Assembly: GCA_016295505.1 (NCBI GenBank)
Contig: JAEDLC010000023.1
Location: forward strand, 1 to 20,353
Length of the DNA stretch: 20,353 nt
Direction: 5' to 3'
DNA from: Dorea sp.
Lineage (GTDB): Bacteria > Bacillota_A > Clostridia > Lachnospirales > Lachnospiraceae
Position numbers and translations under genes: made by a program. Shown in pieces: positions 1 through 7,343 of the stretch; position 1 is the first letter of the stretch, and each line of letters starts with the position of its first letter. The notes under the pieces were generated by a model that saw only the letters and a list, made by a program, of their open reading frames with translations, had not been told where the DNA came from and did not search any database.

Positions 1-53
1 ACGGCTTCATGAATATTCCAGATGGAATTGATGAGGAATTACCATTTAATTAG
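1..53 (+). CDS. ssb: Single-stranded DNA-binding protein, C-terminal tip (partial)
   Basis: Only the last 16 codons and the stop (TAG, 51-53) are inside the window, reading in the frame that starts at base 3. The visible end is an acidic tail finishing in DEELPFN. This resembles the conserved acidic tip of bacterial SSB proteins, which binds partner repair and replication enzymes. The stop lies 35 bases before the rpsR start, matching the rpsF-ssb-rpsR order usual in Firmicutes. The identification therefore rests on the tail motif plus gene order; the OB-fold domain itself lies outside the window. Confidence 0.8.
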   Translation, partial: GFMNIPDGIDEELPFN

Positions 54-88
54 GCGCTGAATACTTAGTGAATAAGGAGGTAAAAGCA

Positions 89-355
89 ATGGCTTACGAT
101 AAAGGAAATCGTCCGGAAGGCGGCTTCAAGAGAAGAGGCGGCGGACGCAGAAGAAAAAAAGTGTGCGTATTCTGTGGAAAAGAGAATAACGAGATCGATT
201 ACAAGGATGTAGCAAAGTTAAGAAAGTATATCTCTGAAAGAGGAAAGATTCTTCCAAGAAGAATTACAGGAAACTGTGCAAAACATCAGAGAGCTCTTAC
301 TGTTGCAATCAAGAGAGCACGTCATATCGCTCTTATGCCATACGTACAGGACTAA
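89..355 (+). CDS. rpsR: 30S ribosomal protein S18
   Basis: S18 is a small-subunit protein that sits beside S6 on the platform of the 30S subunit. The 88-residue product has the typical basic, Gly/Arg-rich N-terminus (residues 12-24) and the conserved core with PRRITG (56-61) and the end LMPYV. It carries C26-x2-C29 and C63-x2-H66, so this looks like a zinc-binding S18 rather than the cysteine-free paralog. The start chosen is ATG 89, because AGGAGG at 75-80 is 8 bases upstream; an in-frame GTG at 68 lies before that site and is rejected. The gene follows ssb in the classic rpsF-ssb-rpsR operon and ends at a terminator. Confidence 0.98.
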   Translation: MAYDKGNRPEGGFKRRGGGRRRKKVCVFCGKENNEIDYKDVAKLRKYISERGKILPRRITGNCAKHQRALTVAIKRARHIALMPYVQD

Positions 356-374
356 TAGAATGTAAATGTAAAAG

Positions 375-411
375 AAACAGTCTTTCGGTAGCACGATTGA
401 CTGTTTTTTTT
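375..411 (+). terminator. Rho-independent terminator of the ssb-rpsR operon
   Basis: An 8-bp perfect stem, AAACAGTC (375-382) with GACTGTTT (399-406), encloses a 16-base loop and runs into eight T residues (404-411). It lies 20 bases after the rpsR stop and should end the ribosomal operon transcript. Confidence 0.85.
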
Positions 412-529
412 GTATTTTTATGTCTTTGCATTTGTACAATCTTGTTTTTATGTTTTATTTTTGATAAATTTAAATCATAAAACTGCATATGAAAAACAAT
501 GAACCGGAAGAAGTTGGAGGAAGTTGTCT

Positions 530-1144
530 ATGGAAGTTCAGATGATTACAAGTGTTGACGAGCTGGAAACATTGTGTCCTTTTAAGGTGGAATGTCTGTT
601 GTGGGGAACCAGAAAGATCCCGGATACATATGGCTACCTGGGATTTATACCGGGAGATGGATTCTATCTTAAGATGGTATGTGAAGAAAAGGATCCACTT
701 CGCACTTATGAGAATCATCAGGATCCGGTATATCGGGATAGTGCAATGGAAGCTTTTTTTATGTTTGAACCTGGAAATGAGCGGGGAGATCATGCCACAT
801 ATCTTAATTTTGAGTTCAACGCTAATGGGGCTCTTTTGGCTGCCTATGGTCAAAAGAGAATATATCGCACTTATTTTAAGCCGGAGGAGATGGAAGCGTT
901 TGCATGCAGAGCAGTGATGGAAGAGGAACAGTGGAGCGTGAGTCTTCGGATTCCTGTCAGGATCCTGGAGATGATATACGGACCATTGAAGCTGGGAGAA
1001 GGAAGCAGTTTTGCATGTAATTTTTACAAGATATCTGAGACACAGGCAGTAGAGCATTATGCGTCTTATGCTCCGATCAGAAGCGAAGTGCCGAGTTTTC
1101 ATATGCCGGAATATTTTGCCACGGCAAAGATTGTAAAAAAATAA
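530..1144 (+). CDS. CBM9-like (carbohydrate-binding, DOMON-type fold) protein, cytoplasmic
   Basis: The 204-residue protein resembles the stand-alone 'carbohydrate-binding family 9-like' domain found in many gut Firmicutes. Its middle section (YRDSAMEAFFMF, about residues 76-87) matches the beta-sandwich pattern of an Asp-Ser followed by an acidic or aromatic strand seen in that family. There is no signal peptide, membrane segment or attached catalytic domain, so the product should be cytoplasmic, unlike classical CBM9 modules of secreted xylanases. ATG 530 is chosen because GGAGG (516-520) is 9 bases upstream; a TTG at 524 is too close to it. The gene lies 26 bases before nagB with no terminator between, so the two are probably co-transcribed and a role linked to amino sugars is inferred. 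The ligand is unknown. Confidence 0.7.
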   Translation: MEVQMITSVDELETLCPFKVECLLWGTRKIPDTYGYLGFIPGDGFYLKMVCEEKDPLRTYENHQDPVYRDSAMEAFFMFEPGNERGDHATYLNFEFNANGALLAAYGQKRIYRTYFKPEEMEAFACRAVMEEEQWSVSLRIPVRILEMIYGPLKLGEGSSFACNFYKISETQAVEHYASYAPIRSEVPSFHMPEYFATAKIVKK

Positions 1145-1170
1145 GGAGCAGATTTGGGAGGTAACGTTTT

Positions 1171-1902
1171 ATGAAAATTTACAAAGCAGCAAATTACAAA
1201 GAGATGAGCAGAAAAGCTGCCAATATCTTATCGGCGCAGGTGATTATGAAGCCAAATTGCGTGCTGGGTCTGGCAACAGGATCCACACCGATCGGTACTT
1301 ATGAGCAGCTGGTCGAATGGTATCGGAAGGGAGATCTTGATTTTTCGGAAGTGACAACAGTGAATCTGGATGAATATAAGGGCCTTCCGGTAACGAATGA
1401 TCAGAGTTACTATTATTTTATGCATCAACATCTTTTCGACCTGGTGAACATTAACCCGGTGAACACGCATCTTCCGAACGGCATGGAGGCAGACAGCGAG
1501 AAAGAATGCAGAAGATATGAAGAATTGATTCATTCGCTTGGCGGGGTTGATCTTCAGCTTCTTGGGCTTGGGCACAACGGACATATCGGATTTAATGAAC
1601 CGGATGAAGCGTTCGAGAAGGAAACACATTGCGTGGATCTTCAGGAGCGTACCATTGAAGCCAACAAGAGATTCTTTGCTTCAGCGGATGAGGTTCCGCG
1701 TCAGGCGTATACGATGGGAATCAAGACGATCATGCATGCAAAGAAGATCCTGGTCATTGTAAGTGGTGAGGATAAGGCCGAGATTGTGAAGAAGGCATTT
1801 TTCGGGCCGGTGACACCGAAGGTCCCGGCATCGATTCTTCAGATGCACAATGATGTGACACTGGTTGCGGATGAAGCTGCTCTGTCTGAAGTAATCCGGT
1901 AA
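1171..1902 (+). CDS. nagB: Glucosamine-6-phosphate deaminase
   Basis: NagB converts glucosamine-6-phosphate and water to fructose-6-phosphate and ammonia, the entry of amino sugars into glycolysis. Visible family motifs are the phosphate-binding LATGSTP near residue 35, NLDEY near 68 and the signature GLGHNGHIGFNEP near residue 131, which carries the catalytic His and Glu. The residue matching E. coli Asp141 is Asn, as I recall for the short Bacillus-type enzymes. The length (243 residues) also matches that class rather than the 266-residue allosteric enterobacterial form. A strong GGGAGG (1156-1161) sits 9 bases before the ATG. It follows the CBM9-like gene closely and is separated by 105 bases from the nucleotidyltransferase. 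No nagA lies in the window. Confidence 0.96.
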   Translation: MKIYKAANYKEMSRKAANILSAQVIMKPNCVLGLATGSTPIGTYEQLVEWYRKGDLDFSEVTTVNLDEYKGLPVTNDQSYYYFMHQHLFDLVNINPVNTHLPNGMEADSEKECRRYEELIHSLGGVDLQLLGLGHNGHIGFNEPDEAFEKETHCVDLQERTIEANKRFFASADEVPRQAYTMGIKTIMHAKKILVIVSGEDKAEIVKKAFFGPVTPKVPASILQMHNDVTLVADEAALSEVIR

Positions 1903-2010
1903 GTGGATTGTGCAAATTAAGAATTCTATAAGATAAAGAAATTAAAGCCCCTTTGTAATACAATAAATATAAGTGAAATTCAGTTAAATTAACAGTCCGG
2001 AGGTAGAATG

Positions 2011-2937
2011 ATGAAAAAACCAGTATTAGTCATTATGGCGGCAGGAATGGGAAGTCGTTATGGAGGATTAAAGCAGATCGATCCTGTGGATGATGATGGA
2101 CATATCATTATGGATTTTTCCATGTATGATGCCAGAAGAGCAGGATTTGAAAAAGTAATCTTTATCATCAAGCGTGAATTGGAAGCGGATTTTAAAGAAC
2201 GTGTGGGAAACAGAATTTCCCGCTATATGGATGTTTCGTACGTATATCAGGAGCTTACCGATCTTCCGGAAGGGTATGAGGTTCCGGAAGGACGCGTAAA
2301 ACCATGGGGAACCGCACACGCGGTACTCAGCTGTATTGATCAGATCGAGGGTCCGTTTGCGGTGATCAATGCAGACGATTATTATGGACAGGAAGCTTTC
2401 CAGCTGATCTATGATTATCTTGCATCCCATGAGGATGATGATAAATACAGGTATACAATGGTCGGTTATCATCTGGGAAATACAGTAACGGACAACGGAC
2501 ATGTAGCCCGCGGAATCTGTGATATGAATGAAAACGGAGAGTTGATCGCGATTCATGAACGTACACGGATCGAAAAACGCGACGATGGAATCGCATATAC
2601 AGAAGATGACGGACAGACATGGACATATGTACCGGCAGATACGACGGTTTCCATGAATATGTGGGGATTTACGAGAAGTATCCTGGAGGAGATCAGGGAC
2701 AGGTTCCCGGGATTTCTTGATAACGGACTTAAGGCAAATCCTATGAAGTGTGAATATTTCCTTCCGGCAGTTGTCAGTGATCTGCTGGGCGAGGAGAAAG
2801 CAACGGTTGCAGTTCTTACATCTGTGGATAAATGGTATGGCGTAACCTATAAAGAAGATAAACCGGTGGTTGTAGCAGCAATTCGGAAAATGAAAGAGGA
2901 AGGCCGTTACCCCGAACATCTGTGGGAGGAAGTCTAA
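2011..2937 (+). CDS. Sugar-1-phosphate nucleotidyltransferase (probable UDP-HexNAc pyrophosphorylase role)
   Basis: A 308-residue GT-A-fold nucleotidyltransferase. The N-terminal nucleotide loop is MAAGMGSRYGG (residues 9-19), a variant of the family GxGTR signature, followed by LKQ. The sugar/metal region includes GTAHA (100-104) and an NADD motif with D122-D123, which should bind Mg2+. Such enzymes join NTP and a sugar-1-phosphate to give NDP-sugar and pyrophosphate. The stop codon overlaps the next start (TAATG), so it is translationally coupled to a NahK-like kinase and probably uses that kinase's sugar-1-phosphate product; UTP and HexNAc-1-P as substrates are inferred from context only. 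Two adjacent ATGs exist (2008 and 2011). GGAGG at 1999-2003 is 7 bases from the second, which is preferred. Confidence 0.8.
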   Translation: MKKPVLVIMAAGMGSRYGGLKQIDPVDDDGHIIMDFSMYDARRAGFEKVIFIIKRELEADFKERVGNRISRYMDVSYVYQELTDLPEGYEVPEGRVKPWGTAHAVLSCIDQIEGPFAVINADDYYGQEAFQLIYDYLASHEDDDKYRYTMVGYHLGNTVTDNGHVARGICDMNENGELIAIHERTRIEKRDDGIAYTEDDGQTWTYVPADTTVSMNMWGFTRSILEEIRDRFPGFLDNGLKANPMKCEYFLPAVVSDLLGEEKATVAVLTSVDKWYGVTYKEDKPVVVAAIRKMKEEGRYPEHLWEEV

Positions 2938-4055
2938 TGGCTCACGTGACAAGAAAACAGAGAGATGAGGTAATCGCACATTTTCAATATGAGGGGATTT
3001 TGGTGAAAGAATGTCCGTACGGAAGCGGACATATTAACGACACGTATCTGCTGGTATTTGATATTGCAGATATGGGTCAGGTGAAAGTGATCCTTCAGAG
3101 AATGAACACGAAGACGTTCAAAAAACCGATAGAATTGATGGAAAATATTGTCGGAGTTACTTCTTTTCTTCGAAAGAAGATCATTGAAAACGGAGGAGAT
3201 CCGGAACGGGAAACATTGAATATCATCCCTGCGGTCGATGGAAAACCGTATTATGTGGATTCCTGCGGAGATTACTGGAGATCTTATAAATTTATTACCA
3301 ATGCAACCAGCTATGACCAGGTGGAAAATCCGGAACACTTTTATGAAAGTGGAGTTGCATTTGGAAAGTTTCAGTGTCTGCTTGCAGATTATCCGGCAGA
3401 TACCCTTCATGAGATCATAGAAGGATTTCATGATACCAGAGCAAGGTTCGCGGTATTTAAAAAAGCGGTGGAAGAAGATGTGATGGGAAGAGCGGCATAC
3501 GTGCAGAAAGAAATACAGTTTGTTCTGGAGAGGGAAGATGTAGCCAATTATTTTTCAGAGCTGATGGAAAGAGGAGAAGTGCCGCTGCGTGTTACCCATA
3601 ATGATACCAAGCTGAATAATATCATGATTGATGACAAGACCGGAAAAGGAGTCTGTGTGATCGATCTGGATACGGTTATGCCGGGACTTGCAATGAATGA
3701 CTTTGGCGATTCGATCAGATTTGGTGCCAGTACCGCTGCAGAAGATGAGCAGGATCTGAGTAAGGTATCCTGCAGTATGGAACTGTTTGAACTGTACGCA
3801 AAGGGATTTATCGAAGGATGCGGCGGACAGCTCACAAAAAAGGAGATTGAACTGATGCCGATGGGAGCAAAGGTCATGACCTATGAATGTGGAATGCGTT
3901 TCCTGACGGATTATCTTCAGGGGGATATTTATTTTAAGATACACCGCGAAAACCAGAACCTGGACAGATGCCGTACACAGTTCAAGCTGGTTGAAGATAT
4001 GGAGAAAAAGTGGTATACTATGCAGGAGATTATTAAAAAATACAGTAACATCTAG
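2937..4055 (+). CDS. NahK-like N-acetylhexosamine 1-kinase (aminoglycoside-phosphotransferase fold)
   Basis: A 372-residue kinase of the aminoglycoside-phosphotransferase/NahK superfamily, close in length to Bifidobacterium NahK (about 359). The nucleotide loop is YGSGHINDTY (28-37). The catalytic loop is THNDTKLNN (220-228) with Asp223 as base, followed by the metal site VIDLDTV (241-247). NahK phosphorylates GlcNAc or GalNAc directly at C1. The resemblance to NahK and the flanking nucleotidyltransferase and galE support this role, but other sugar or choline substrates occur in the superfamily. The ATG at 2937 shares a base with the upstream stop, with GGAGG (2925-2929) 7 bases before it; an in-frame GTG at 2922 lies ahead of the ribosome site and is rejected. 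galE follows after 11 bases. Confidence 0.78.
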   Translation: MAHVTRKQRDEVIAHFQYEGILVKECPYGSGHINDTYLLVFDIADMGQVKVILQRMNTKTFKKPIELMENIVGVTSFLRKKIIENGGDPERETLNIIPAVDGKPYYVDSCGDYWRSYKFITNATSYDQVENPEHFYESGVAFGKFQCLLADYPADTLHEIIEGFHDTRARFAVFKKAVEEDVMGRAAYVQKEIQFVLEREDVANYFSELMERGEVPLRVTHNDTKLNNIMIDDKTGKGVCVIDLDTVMPGLAMNDFGDSIRFGASTAAEDEQDLSKVSCSMELFELYAKGFIEGCGGQLTKKEIELMPMGAKVMTYECGMRFLTDYLQGDIYFKIHRENQNLDRCRTQFKLVEDMEKKWYTMQEIIKKYSNI

Positions 4056-4066
4056 GAGGTAGAAGC

Positions 4067-5086
4067 ATGGCGAAGATATTGATTACCGGAGGAGCCGGTT
4101 ACATAGGAAGTCATACAGCAGTAGAGCTTTTGAATGAAGGATATGAGGTGGTTGTATATGATAACCTCTGTAATTCATCCAGAGAGTCTGTCAGAAGAGT
4201 AGAAGAACTCACCGGAAAAGAGGTTGCTTTTTATGAGGGCGATGTAATGGATGAAGCTGCTTTGAAGGCGATGTTTGAAGCGGAAGGAATTGATGCGGTC
4301 ATTCACTGTGCGGCTCTGAAAGCAGTAGGTGAATCTGTTCGTAAGCCATTGGAATACTACCGTAATAATATAACCGGAACACTGACCCTGATGGATGTAA
4401 TGAAGCAGACAGGAGTGAAGAATATCGTGTTCAGTTCGTCTGCAACAGTATACGGAAGCCCGGAGGAGATTCCGATTACGGAAGCATGCCCGAAGGGACA
4501 GTGTACCAATCCATATGGATGGACCAAATCTATGATGGAACAGATCATGACGGATGTGCAGAAGGCAAACCCGGATATGAATGTGATCCTGCTTCGTTAT
4601 TTTAATCCGGTTGGGGCACATAAAAGCGGAAGGATCGGAGAGGATCCAAAGGGAATTCCAAACAACCTGATGCCTTATATCTCACAGGTTGCAGTTGGCA
4701 AACTTGAAAAGCTGGGTGTGTTTGGCAATGACTATGATACACCTGACGGAACGGGTGTACGTGACTATATCCATGTGGTAGACCTTGCGATCGGACATGT
4801 GAAAGCAATCAATTATATATTTACCAATCCGGGGCTGGATATCATCAATCTCGGAACGGGTGTGGGCTATTCCGTGCTGGATATGGTAAAGGCGTTCGGT
4901 AAGGCCTGCGGAAAAGAGATTCCGTATGAGATCAAACCAAGACGGGCCGGAGATATTGACATGTGTTATGCAGATCCTTCGAAAGCAGCACAAGTGCTTG
5001 GATGGAAAGCGGAGCGCGGACTGGAAGAGATGTGTGAGGATACCTGGAGATGGCAGTCCCAGAATCCGAATGGTTATGATGAATAA
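4067..5086 (+). CDS. galE: UDP-glucose/UDP-N-acetylglucosamine 4-epimerase
   Basis: GalE is an NAD-dependent short-chain dehydrogenase-fold enzyme that interconverts UDP-Glc/UDP-Gal and, in some members, UDP-GlcNAc/UDP-GalNAc. The 339-residue product has the NAD loop GGAGYIG (8-14), the catalytic Ser125 in SSSATVYG, and Tyr150-x3-Lys154. It aligns over its full length with E. coli GalE, offset by one residue. The residue matching E. coli Tyr299 is Cys300 (RRAGDIDMCYAD), as in the human enzyme, which accepts acetylated sugars. AGGAGG overlaps the stop of the kinase gene and is 7 bases before the ATG. It is the last gene of the nucleotidyltransferase-kinase-galE operon and is followed by a strong terminator. 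Confidence 0.96.
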   Translation: MAKILITGGAGYIGSHTAVELLNEGYEVVVYDNLCNSSRESVRRVEELTGKEVAFYEGDVMDEAALKAMFEAEGIDAVIHCAALKAVGESVRKPLEYYRNNITGTLTLMDVMKQTGVKNIVFSSSATVYGSPEEIPITEACPKGQCTNPYGWTKSMMEQIMTDVQKANPDMNVILLRYFNPVGAHKSGRIGEDPKGIPNNLMPYISQVAVGKLEKLGVFGNDYDTPDGTGVRDYIHVVDLAIGHVKAINYIFTNPGLDIINLGTGVGYSVLDMVKAFGKACGKEIPYEIKPRRAGDIDMCYADPSKAAQVLGWKAERGLEEMCEDTWRWQSQNPNGYDE

Positions 5087-5112
5087 TTAATAAAATACAG
5101 AAATACGAAGGA

Positions 5113-5166
5113 AAAAGACGGGAAATTGCACCGATAGAAAGTATGGGATTTCCCGTCTTTTATTTT
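5113..5166 (+). terminator. Rho-independent terminator after galE
   Basis: A perfect 14-bp stem, AAAAGACGGGAAAT (5113-5126) with ATTTCCCGTCTTTT (5148-5161), encloses a 21-base loop and continues into TATTTT. It lies 27 bases after the galE stop. The A-rich left arm means it could also work for transcripts on the other strand. Confidence 0.9.
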
Positions 5167-5177
5167 CGCAAAAAAGG

Positions 5178-5186
5178 TGATATAAT
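5178..5186 (+). promoter_or_regulatory. Extended -10 promoter for gdpP-rplI-dnaB
   Basis: A perfect extended -10 element, TG-A-TATAAT (hexamer 5181-5186), lies just after the galE terminator. The -35 region falls in the terminator's T tract and is weak (TTTTAT at 17-base spacing), which is common for extended -10 promoters. Transcription would start near 5193, giving a leader of about 77 bases that contains a hairpin at 5220-5242. Confidence 0.75.
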
Positions 5187-5219
5187 GACTCTAAATGCAT
5201 AGTTGGGAACATAGTGTTT

Positions 5220-5242
5220 CAAAAACGTGTGAGGCGTTTTTG
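5220..5242 (+). promoter_or_regulatory. Hairpin in the gdpP leader
   Basis: CAAAAACG (5220-5227) pairs perfectly with CGTTTTTG (5235-5242) around a 7-base loop TGTGAGG, within the untranslated leader 28 bases before the gdpP start. The descending arm has only five T residues and is followed by GATC, so it is at most a weak terminator. It could act as an attenuator or a stability element. No known riboswitch was recognised here. Confidence 0.45.
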
Positions 5243-5269
5243 ATCAAACAAGAATTTTGAGGCGAGGTT

Positions 5270-7342
5270 ATGGTAGAAAAGAAAAAAGAAGAGGGAAAGG
5301 TACGGTTTAAGCTGAAGGGACAGCTGAAGCTGTATATACAATGGCCGGCAATCATGGCATTGCTCCTTATGGCAATGAATATCTGGATCTATGAGATTGA
5401 CAGAAACGCCGGACTTTTGATGCTGGTGTTTGTATTGATCTATATTGCCATGATAGCAGTTTTGTACTTTTACAGTAAGTCTATCATCATGAAAGATCTG
5501 GTGGAATTTGCTGCCCAGTATGGAATTATCCAGAATACGCTGCTTCGGGAACTGGCTGTGCCTTATGCAATTCTTCTGGATGATGGAAAAGCATTGTGGA
5601 TGAACGATCAGTTTGAGGCGATCCTGGGTGGGAAGCCGAAGGGAGAGGCGTACATCAGCAAGTATATTCCGGAACTGAATAAAAGTATTTTCCCGAAAAA
5701 TCCCGACGAAAAAGTACTTATGGATGTGTACTATGAGGACAAGGAGTATGAAGCTGAGCTCAGAAAGATCTCGGTGGAGGGATTCAGCGAGATGGAGCCG
5801 CTTATGGAGATGCCAAAGGAAAAAGAGTATTTCATAGCGGTATATCTGAAGGATGTGACAAATCTGAATAAGGCACTCCGGGAAAATGAAGAGCAGAGAA
5901 TGGTCGCCGGACTGATCTATATTGATAATTACGATGAAGTGATTGACAGTGTGGAGGAAGTACGCCAGTCTCTTTTGATCGCGCTTGTCGACAGAAAGAT
6001 CAATAAGTATATTGCCAAAGTAGATGGTATCGTCAAAAAGCTTGAGAATGACAAGTATTTTATTGCTATTAAAAAGTCATATTTTAAAGAGCTGGAGGAG
6101 GATAAGTTTTCTCTGCTTGAGGATGTGAAGAATGTCAACATCGGAAACGGAATCCCGGCTACTTTAAGTATCGGCCTTGGACTCAGCAGCGAGTCTTATG
6201 CGCAGAGCTATAACTATGCACGTGTTGCAATCGATCTTGCTCTGGCAAGAGGCGGGGATCAGGCTGTAATCAAGGATTGCCGCGGGGTGACTTACTTTGG
6301 AGGAAAGCGTGAACAGACTTCCAAAAATACCCGTGTAAAAGCCCGTGTAAAAGCGGAAGCACTCAGAGAATTCATTACCGTCAAAGACAAGATCTTTGTT
6401 ATGGGACATAAGCTTACCGATGTGGATGCATTTGGAGCAGCGATGGGAATCTATCGCGCGGCAGCAGCACTGGAAAAGAGAGCGTACATTGTGATCAATG
6501 AGGTGTCAGCGTCCTTACGTCCGTTGTATGAATTGTTTGAAAAGGATCCGGATTATCCGGAAGAGCTGTTCCTTACATCTGCGCAGGCAATCGATATGGC
6601 GGATGAGAATTCCATGGTGGTGGTCGTAGATACCAACCGCCCGCAGATGACGGAATGCGAAGAGCTTCTGAAAAAGACAAAAACGATAGTAGTACTTGAC
6701 CATCACAGGCAAAGCAGTGATAATATAGACAATGCGCTGCTTTCCTATATTGAGCCGTATGCATCATCTGCATGTGAGATGGTATCGGAAGTACTGCAGT
6801 ATATTGTGGATGGGATTAAGATTCCGAAGATTGAGGCCAGCAGCCTTTATGCAGGAATTATGATCGATACCAATAATTTTGTGAACCGTACCGGTGTTCG
6901 TACCTTTGAAGCGGCGGCGTTTCTGCGAAGATGTGGTGCTGATATTACACTTGTGCGCAAGCTGTTCCGTGATGACATGGAATCGTACAGAGCAAAGGCT
7001 GAGATTATCAGCAGTGCTGAGGTGTATTACAACCGGTTTGCAATCGCAAAAGGTGTAAACCTCCACATAGAAAGTCCAACCATTATCGGAGCGCAGGCAG
7101 CCAATGAGCTTCTGGATATTAATGAAGTGAAGGCTTCGTTTGTCCTTACGGAGTATAATGGAAGAATTTATGTCAGTGCGCGTTCAATCGATGAGGTGAA
7201 TGTTCAGATTATTATGGAACGTCTGGGAGGAGGAGGACATATGAATGCGTCCGGAGCCCAGTTTAATCATACGGATATGGATGAAGCAGTTGCATGCCTG
7301 AAACAGGTGATTGATGATATGATAGGAGGAGGAGACATCTAG
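5270..7342 (+). CDS. gdpP: Cyclic-di-AMP phosphodiesterase GdpP (DHH/DHHA1, membrane-bound)
   Basis: GdpP breaks down the second messenger c-di-AMP, which governs potassium and osmotic balance and cell-wall stress. The 690-residue protein has the full family layout: two membrane helices (about 20-66), a PAS-like domain (about 85-200), a degenerate GGDEF domain (about 215-355) without an intact GGDEF signature, and a DHH/DHHA1 phosphoesterase. Metal-site residues visible are H380, D384 and D386 (GHKLTDVD), D454 (VVDTNR) and D477-H478-H479, with the DHHA1 motif GGGGH at 653-657. All expected catalytic residues are present. The start is ATG 5270, with GAGG (5259-5262) 7 bases upstream. The order gdpP-rplI-dnaB is widely conserved in Firmicutes; rplI starts one base after the stop. 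Confidence 0.96.
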   Translation: MVEKKKEEGKVRFKLKGQLKLYIQWPAIMALLLMAMNIWIYEIDRNAGLLMLVFVLIYIAMIAVLYFYSKSIIMKDLVEFAAQYGIIQNTLLRELAVPYAILLDDGKALWMNDQFEAILGGKPKGEAYISKYIPELNKSIFPKNPDEKVLMDVYYEDKEYEAELRKISVEGFSEMEPLMEMPKEKEYFIAVYLKDVTNLNKALRENEEQRMVAGLIYIDNYDEVIDSVEEVRQSLLIALVDRKINKYIAKVDGIVKKLENDKYFIAIKKSYFKELEEDKFSLLEDVKNVNIGNGIPATLSIGLGLSSESYAQSYNYARVAIDLALARGGDQAVIKDCRGVTYFGGKREQTSKNTRVKARVKAEALREFITVKDKIFVMGHKLTDVDAFGAAMGIYRAAAALEKRAYIVINEVSASLRPLYELFEKDPDYPEELFLTSAQAIDMADENSMVVVVDTNRPQMTECEELLKKTKTIVVLDHHRQSSDNIDNALLSYIEPYASSACEMVSEVLQYIVDGIKIPKIEASSLYAGIMIDTNNFVNRTGVRTFEAAAFLRRCGADITLVRKLFRDDMESYRAKAEIISSAEVYYNRFAIAKGVNLHIESPTIIGAQAANELLDINEVKASFVLTEYNGRIYVSARSIDEVNVQIIMERLGGGGHMNASGAQFNHTDMDEAVACLKQVIDDMIGGGDI

Positions 7343-7343
7343 A

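Noticed and set aside
421..529. Promoter for the CBM9-like/nagB unit in the AT-rich gap
   Set aside because: Several weak -35/-10 combinations overlap here (for example TTGTTT with TAAATT, 17-base spacing), and none stands out enough to list as a feature.
470..1102. 210-codon minus-strand open frame opposite the CBM9-like gene
   Set aside because: It has no ribosome site, the product is low-quality and Cys/His/Leu-rich, and it lies fully antisense to a better-supported gene with a good GGAGG.
1903..2010. Terminator or promoter in the nagB-nucleotidyltransferase gap
   Set aside because: A good -10-like TACAAT (1959-1964) has no -35 at the proper distance, and no hairpin followed by a T run was found.
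2068..2979. 303-codon minus-strand open frame opposite the nucleotidyltransferase gene
   Set aside because: It is a reverse-complement artefact of codon bias. The translation is rich in Ile, His, Cys and Phe with no family resemblance, while the plus strand has clear motifs.
6330..6353. 12-bp exact tandem repeat CCCGTGTAAAAG in gdpP
   Set aside because: It is in frame and encodes the RVKARVKA stretch that resembles the conserved basic segment before the DHH domain in GdpP proteins, so it is ordinary family sequence.
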